From a virus, in IMG/VR virus record IMGVR_UViG_3300044634_000444, positions 1-25,024 of that record: a stretch of 25,024 nt of DNA; one strand, 5' to 3'. Made by a program: the position numbers and the translations under genes. Under the pieces are notes generated by a model. The model made no database searches and was not told the origin of the DNA. It saw only the letters and a list, made by a program, of their open reading frames with translations. Of this stretch, positions 21,024 through 25,024 are shown one piece after another (positions within the stretch are counted from its first letter, which is position 1; every line of letters starts with the position of its first letter).

Positions 21024-24000
21024 TTGCCTCGTTCACCACTCTTTGACATCTATGATCCGTTTGGCGACCTTGCGAGACAAGCGCAGCAAGGCATTTTTCC
21101 AGGCGGCGACGAAGAGCTTGATCCTCTAGGCGTTGCCCCGCTTGGCACCCGCAAGCTGCAACTTGCGGATCTCATGCCCGAGGAGGAGAAGTCCAGTCTC
21201 CTGCACAACCTCGCCACCGCTGGTGGGTCTGGCCTGGCGGGCTTGGGGTGGATTCTAGATACCCCGGGCGCCATGGTGCGTGGCGGGTTGTCTGGCGGGC
21301 CGATGAAAGCACTGTCCGCTCTCTGGGACACCACCGACGAGCGTGTCGATGGCCGGGAACTTCTGCGGCAGTACGGCATGGTGGGCGAGGACGATACGTG
21401 GGGGAATTTCGCAGGCGGCTTGGCATCTGAAGTTTTTTTAGATCCTCTGACCTACGCCTCGCTTGGACTCAATCAGTTCCTTGGAAAGGGGGCGAAGACT
21501 GCTGCCGGTGCTGTGGCGCAGAAAGCCGGCCTGCTGGAAGACTTTGGAGTTTACGCCCGTAACACGCTTGGCAAGGGCGAGCGTGAAGCGATGCGCGAGG
21601 CGACTGCGCGCTCGCTCTTGGAGAGCATTCCGCAGGGGTCAGCGCGTGACGCTGCCATGCGTGACTTCTTGGCCGCTGGTGGCAAAGACGAATTACTAGA
21701 CCAGCCGCTGGCCCGGATGAACCGCGTCAGCATTCCAGGGTTCACAACCGATGCCACCGACTTCTACGGCAAGTCTGTTGGCGACTGGGCCGCGAAGACA
21801 GGCGATGCTCTTGGCGAAGGGTTAATGACAAACCCCTACACTGGGCGCGTAGCCCGTGGGCTGCAGGCTGCGTTTGATCCTAACGTCCTTGGCTTTGTGG
21901 ACCGGGACAAGCAGCTGGATGCCCAGACGATCATGGCGGCGCGTAGACAGCGCGGCCGAGCAGACCGGCTGGACTTGGCTGGCCTGCAGTACGACGCCAA
22001 CAAAGAGCTTCGGGCGGCTGGTTCCACGCTGAACGACTCCGATCTGTCCGACGCCATGCGGCTCGTCTTTGAAGGCGGCGATGCTCCCGAAAACTTTAGA
22101 GATTACCTAGACCTCCCTGCCGTTAAGACGTTGATGGACTACGTTGGCGGTTATCGCGCCGAGGCTGTCAACCAAGCCGAGCGACTTGGTCTTCCTCTGA
22201 AGGAGTTCCAGTCGCGCACTGGTGGGGACTGGTTCCCACGCCAGCAGCTTGGCTTCGACAAGCCTCAGATGCCGCAATGGCCAGAAGGCACGGTTCCTCC
22301 CGAGAGGCTGAAGAAGCAATACTCCCAAGGCTCTAGGCCCGTCACGTTCGATGACAACCTCGCCCGTGGCCGCGACGAAGCATACGATGTGATGGGGCAG
22401 AGTGACACGCTCAATCGCATGTCCACGGACGCTGAGCTACAGCAGGCTCTGCGGGGTGCCAAGAACGAGGATGTGCGTGGCATCTTGGAGAGGTGGTTCC
22501 AAGACAACATCGCTCCTCGCAGGTCCGATCCAACCAACTGGCATGTCGATCCGGCGAGCGGCGAGTGGTCCCCGGCCGATGACTTCATTGAGGGAGTGGA
22601 TGGAAACATCGTCCCGTCCCGAGCGTCCGGACCAAGCCATGATCTCTACGGCTGGATGGATGCCATGGACGATGAGGGGAACTACCTCTACGAGGCTCCA
22701 CAGCTACCGGCCGATCATCCTCTCAGCAGGCAGGCGCGGGCGCTGCGTGAGCAAATGCAGAGGCAGACCGCGGCAGGGGAAACGGCCCGATATGTTTCCG
22801 TTGACGGCAAGACGGTGCGTCCTGGCAACGATGAGCTTGCGCAGCAGCTTGCAGAAGTGCTTGCCCAAGTCCCGGAGGCTCAGCGGGAAGCATGGCGCGA
22901 CACCATGCACACCAAGCTGGCCGACTTTGTGCGCGGCATGGATCCGCAACACGCTGAGACTGGCCTGCCTATCTTCGGCCAGAACACGTTCAACGAGTTG
23001 GCTCGCTACGTTGTCGGCCGAGGGCGCAACGAAGTCAACGCCCAAGAGATGCTGAAGATCCTCAAGCGCCAAGTAGAGAACACGCCAGCAAATGCTGTGA
23101 CGGGTGGTGTGAACTACGCACCGGCCGATGCGCTTAAAGCTCTTGGGTTGACCGGCGATACGGCACCGGAGGTGTTGCGCAAGACACTGGGCGTGGATAG
23201 CTTGGACAACGTCAGCTTCAACAAGAAGTACATCGATGAGTGGGCCAAGACCTTGGAGCGCGGCAAGACTCCACCAGAACTATCTGACCTCGCCCAATCC
23301 TACGACAACTTCACCAAGCGGTTTAAGGCGCTGGCACTTCTCTGGCCTTCGCGGTACTCGCGTGATGCCTACTCAGGCTCGTTCTCTGCGGCCACCAAGG
23401 GCGGCTACAGCCCGTCAGACTGGTGGACTGGGACGCAGATCAACCGGGGCGAATACTCGGATCTCCTTCGCAAGATCAAAGACCTGCCACGCTACAAGGA
23501 TCTCCCCACCGACGAAGCGAAGCTGCGGCAGTTTCTGGTTGAACAAGGTGCCGAAGGGCTGGGCACCTCCACGGCGAACGACGAGCTACTGTCTGGCGCA
23601 GGCAACGCCTCTCTGCGCGGCATGTACCCTGGAGCCACGGCACCGGACACTGAGTCCCTTGTGGATCGCGGCAGGCGGGCTACGTGGAGGGAGTGGCTGA
23701 ATCCGTTCTCAATCTCCACGGCGAGCGGCAACACCAACCCCATCTTGGAGGCTGGTGATCGGGCGGCACAGTTCACTGACTCTGGCAATCGTTACGGCTC
23801 ATACCTGACGTTCATCCGCAAAGGCCACGCCCCCAACGAAGCGGCGAGGCTGGCCAACCTGACCCAGGTGGACTACCGCCCCGAGGCATTCACCGACTTT
23901 GAGCGGGATGTGATGAAGCGCGCGTTTCCCTTCTATTCATACACCAAGGGCATTACGCCGCTCATCGCAGACGAGCTTGTCAACAACCCTGCTGGCCTGA

Positions 24001-24806
24001 CGGGCATGTCGATGCGTGCGTTGAACCGCGGCGGGCAAGCTACGGAACAGAACTTCACGCCGGAACACATGCGCAAGAAGGCGAGCATCCCGCTGCCTAA
24101 TGAGTTTCCGCTCTTGGGCCTGCCAGCCGACTCGCCGCTTCGACGCTCGCTGTCGAACATCGACTTCTTCTACTCGGCCCCGGTCAACCTCATCACTCCC
24201 GGCACGGGCAACAGCCTACTGGACAAGCTGGGCAGCAGCGCAAAGAGCAGCTTGCTCAACGTCCTTGGTCAGAGCAACCCGCTGATCAAGGGTCCGCTGG
24301 AGATGCTGACCAATCGTCAGTTCTACTCTGGCCGCGAGATGTCAGACTTGTACTCCATGCTGGAGCAGCCCCTGTCTGGGTTCGGGCTTGGGCCGCTGGG
24401 CCGCGTGGCAGAGCAGGTCATCTCCAACGCCCCTGGCGGCTCGCGAGTGCTGGGCCTGACCCGTCAGCTGATGGACGACCGCATGCCATTGGCACAACGT
24501 CTACCCAAGGTGGGCTTCAACACCATGACGGGCTTCTCCCTTGAGGACATTGACGTTGAGCGGACCAAGCAGCAGGCGGCTAGGCAGATGCTCAACAAGA
24601 TGCTGGAGTCCACCCCGGGCGTACGCACGTACGAAAACGTCACAGTGCCAGAGGATGTCCTGCGGACGATGCCCGAGGAGCAGCGCAAGATGTACCTGCT
24701 CTACAAGATCGTCCAGTCCGAAGCCGCCAAGCGGGCACGGGACAAGAAGAAAGCTGAGTTGGCACTGGACCCCCTCCAAGTTCTAGGGGTTACCAACCAG
24801 TTCTAG
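21024..24806 (+). CDS. Giant internal virion / DNA-ejection protein, 1260 aa
   Basis: TTG start with a strong GGAGG 5 nt upstream. The N-terminal ~100 residues (FDIYDPFGDLARQAQQGIFP) lead into a Gly/Ala-rich hydrophobic region (LATAGGSGLAGLGWILDTPG, about residues 64-83) and FLDPLTYASLGLNQFLGKGA. The middle is charged and helical, with aromatic clusters (LALLWPSRYSRDAYSGSFSA). Near residues 948-975, TQVDYRPEAFTDFERDVMKR is followed by AFPFYSYTKGITPLI, a motif I recall from very large internal or 'polyvalent' phage proteins. After residue 1060 are LLNVLGQSNPLIKGPLEMLT and more helices, ending EAAKRARDKKKAELALDPLQ. Long helical proteins here in podoviruses are injected and form the trans-envelope channel (T7 gp16 role). 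A tape-measure role is the alternative. The last 24 nt overlap the integrase gene. Confidence 0.65.
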   Translation: MPRSPLFDIYDPFGDLARQAQQGIFPGGDEELDPLGVAPLGTRKLQLADLMPEEEKSSLLHNLATAGGSGLAGLGWILDTPGAMVRGGLSGGPMKALSALWDTTDERVDGRELLRQYGMVGEDDTWGNFAGGLASEVFLDPLTYASLGLNQFLGKGAKTAAGAVAQKAGLLEDFGVYARNTLGKGEREAMREATARSLLESIPQGSARDAAMRDFLAAGGKDELLDQPLARMNRVSIPGFTTDATDFYGKSVGDWAAKTGDALGEGLMTNPYTGRVARGLQAAFDPNVLGFVDRDKQLDAQTIMAARRQRGRADRLDLAGLQYDANKELRAAGSTLNDSDLSDAMRLVFEGGDAPENFRDYLDLPAVKTLMDYVGGYRAEAVNQAERLGLPLKEFQSRTGGDWFPRQQLGFDKPQMPQWPEGTVPPERLKKQYSQGSRPVTFDDNLARGRDEAYDVMGQSDTLNRMSTDAELQQALRGAKNEDVRGILERWFQDNIAPRRSDPTNWHVDPASGEWSPADDFIEGVDGNIVPSRASGPSHDLYGWMDAMDDEGNYLYEAPQLPADHPLSRQARALREQMQRQTAAGETARYVSVDGKTVRPGNDELAQQLAEVLAQVPEAQREAWRDTMHTKLADFVRGMDPQHAETGLPIFGQNTFNELARYVVGRGRNEVNAQEMLKILKRQVENTPANAVTGGVNYAPADALKALGLTGDTAPEVLRKTLGVDSLDNVSFNKKYIDEWAKTLERGKTPPELSDLAQSYDNFTKRFKALALLWPSRYSRDAYSGSFSAATKGGYSPSDWWTGTQINRGEYSDLLRKIKDLPRYKDLPTDEAKLRQFLVEQGAEGLGTSTANDELLSGAGNASLRGMYPGATAPDTESLVDRGRRATWREWLNPFSISTASGNTNPILEAGDRAAQFTDSGNRYGSYLTFIRKGHAPNEAARLANLTQVDYRPEAFTDFERDVMKRAFPFYSYTKGITPLIADELVNNPAGLTGMSMRALNRGGQATEQNFTPEHMRKKASIPLPNEFPLLGLPADSPLRRSLSNIDFFYSAPVNLITPGTGNSLLDKLGSSAKSSLLNVLGQSNPLIKGPLEMLTNRQFYSGREMSDLYSMLEQPLSGFGLGPLGRVAEQVISNAPGGSRVLGLTRQLMDDRMPLAQRLPKVGFNTMTGFSLEDIDVERTKQQAARQMLNKMLESTPGVRTYENVTVPEDVLRTMPEEQRKMYLLYKIVQSEAAKRARDKKKAELALDPLQVLGVTNQF

Positions 24807-25024
24807 GCTGGGAACCGCCCGCTTCAGATCCGACAGAATCACGGGATCTAGGTAGTGCCGTTTCATACCCGGGGTCAAATGACCCAGGTGTCCAGTGGCG
24901 TCCATTCCCGCTAATTGGGCGTAAGTTGCACTGCTTCTACGCAGGTATTTGCCTGACCCTGTCAGGCCCGCGCGCTTGACCAGTGAGCGCATGGCCACTA
25001 TGATCCGGCTCCTTCCGACCAGTC
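24783..25024 (-). CDS. int: Tyrosine recombinase (phage integrase), C-terminal catalytic end, 5' part outside window
   Basis: Reading right to left, the frame is open from the window edge to TAG at 24785-24783, so this is only the last ~79 residues; the apparent GTG start at 24998 is internal. The end of the catalytic domain is clear: GSGKYLRRSSATY gives the KxxR form of the HxxR box, GHLGHLTPGM the LGH box, and KRHYLDP the tyrosine nucleophile (codon 24852-24854). Tyrosine recombinases use these residues (with an upstream Arg and Lys, not in the window) to cut and rejoin attP and attB. The tail after the tyrosine is VILSDLKRAVPSLELV. The Lys in place of His and the LGHxTPGMxxHY spacing resemble integrases I associate with Planctomycetota. 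The gene converges on, and overlaps by 24 nt, the last virion gene; no terminator hairpin is seen between them. Confidence 0.85.
   Translation of the reverse strand, partial: LVGRSRIIVAMRSLVKRAGLTGSGKYLRRSSATYAQLAGMDATGHLGHLTPGMKRHYLDPVILSDLKRAVPSLELVGNP

Noticed and set aside
24785-24842. A bidirectional terminator between the convergent genes
   Set aside because: No stem of useful length followed by a T-run on either strand could be found; the two reading frames overlap here.

Overview
The window looks like the late (virion) region of a temperate, short-tailed (podovirus-like) phage or prophage. It starts inside a portal gene and ends inside a tyrosine-recombinase (integrase) gene on the opposite strand. 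No host housekeeping gene, rRNA or tRNA is visible. By eye the DNA is GC-rich (near 60%). Almost all of it is packed on the + strand with ATGA/TAATG/GTGA overlaps, as in one or a few polycistronic late transcripts. The host is not proven. The integrase end (KxxR box, LGHxTPGMxxHYxDP) and the C-terminal CxC/WLxxEA block of one structural protein resemble, from memory, Planctomycetota and planctomycete-phage proteins; this is an inference of moderate strength. No capsid, terminase or endolysin gene was recognised, so those must lie outside the window or be too diverged to see.

Layout: (1) 1-1317: C-terminal part of the portal and a small unknown protein. (2) 1314-8681: a 7.4-kb adhesion cassette of six tail-fibre-like proteins, one fibre-associated small protein, one 13-codon relic of such a protein, and a 41-residue membrane peptide that is too short for most gene finders. 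The fibres are modular: four share an N-terminal attachment-type module, two form a tandem paralogous pair, and shaft motifs recur between genes. (3) 8684-9129: a small phage-typical unknown protein followed by a 197-nt spacer that still looks coding in the same frame but carries stops. (4) 9130-13129: probable head-tail adaptor and a nozzle/hub beta-propeller protein. The hub is split into two ORFs and contains eight GxGYT-type repeats placed at two sites. (5) 13129-16253: a low-complexity repeat-rich structural protein and a 40-cysteine protein with a LecA(PA-IL)-like lectin domain. (6) 16263-24806: six Ala/Gln/Asn-rich or very long proteins in a run, best explained as internal/ejection proteins, ending with a 1260-residue protein. 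(7) 24783-25024, minus strand: the C-terminal catalytic end of the integrase, overlapping tail-to-tail with the last virion gene.

How it fits together: portal, adaptor, nozzle and ejection proteins form the DNA-delivery machine. The fibre cassette and the lectin-like protein would give the particle several alternative or simultaneous receptor contacts. The fibre cassette shows the clearest signs of recent rearrangement: gene duplication, deletion of a duplicated partner gene, and in-frame modules separated only by a stop codon.
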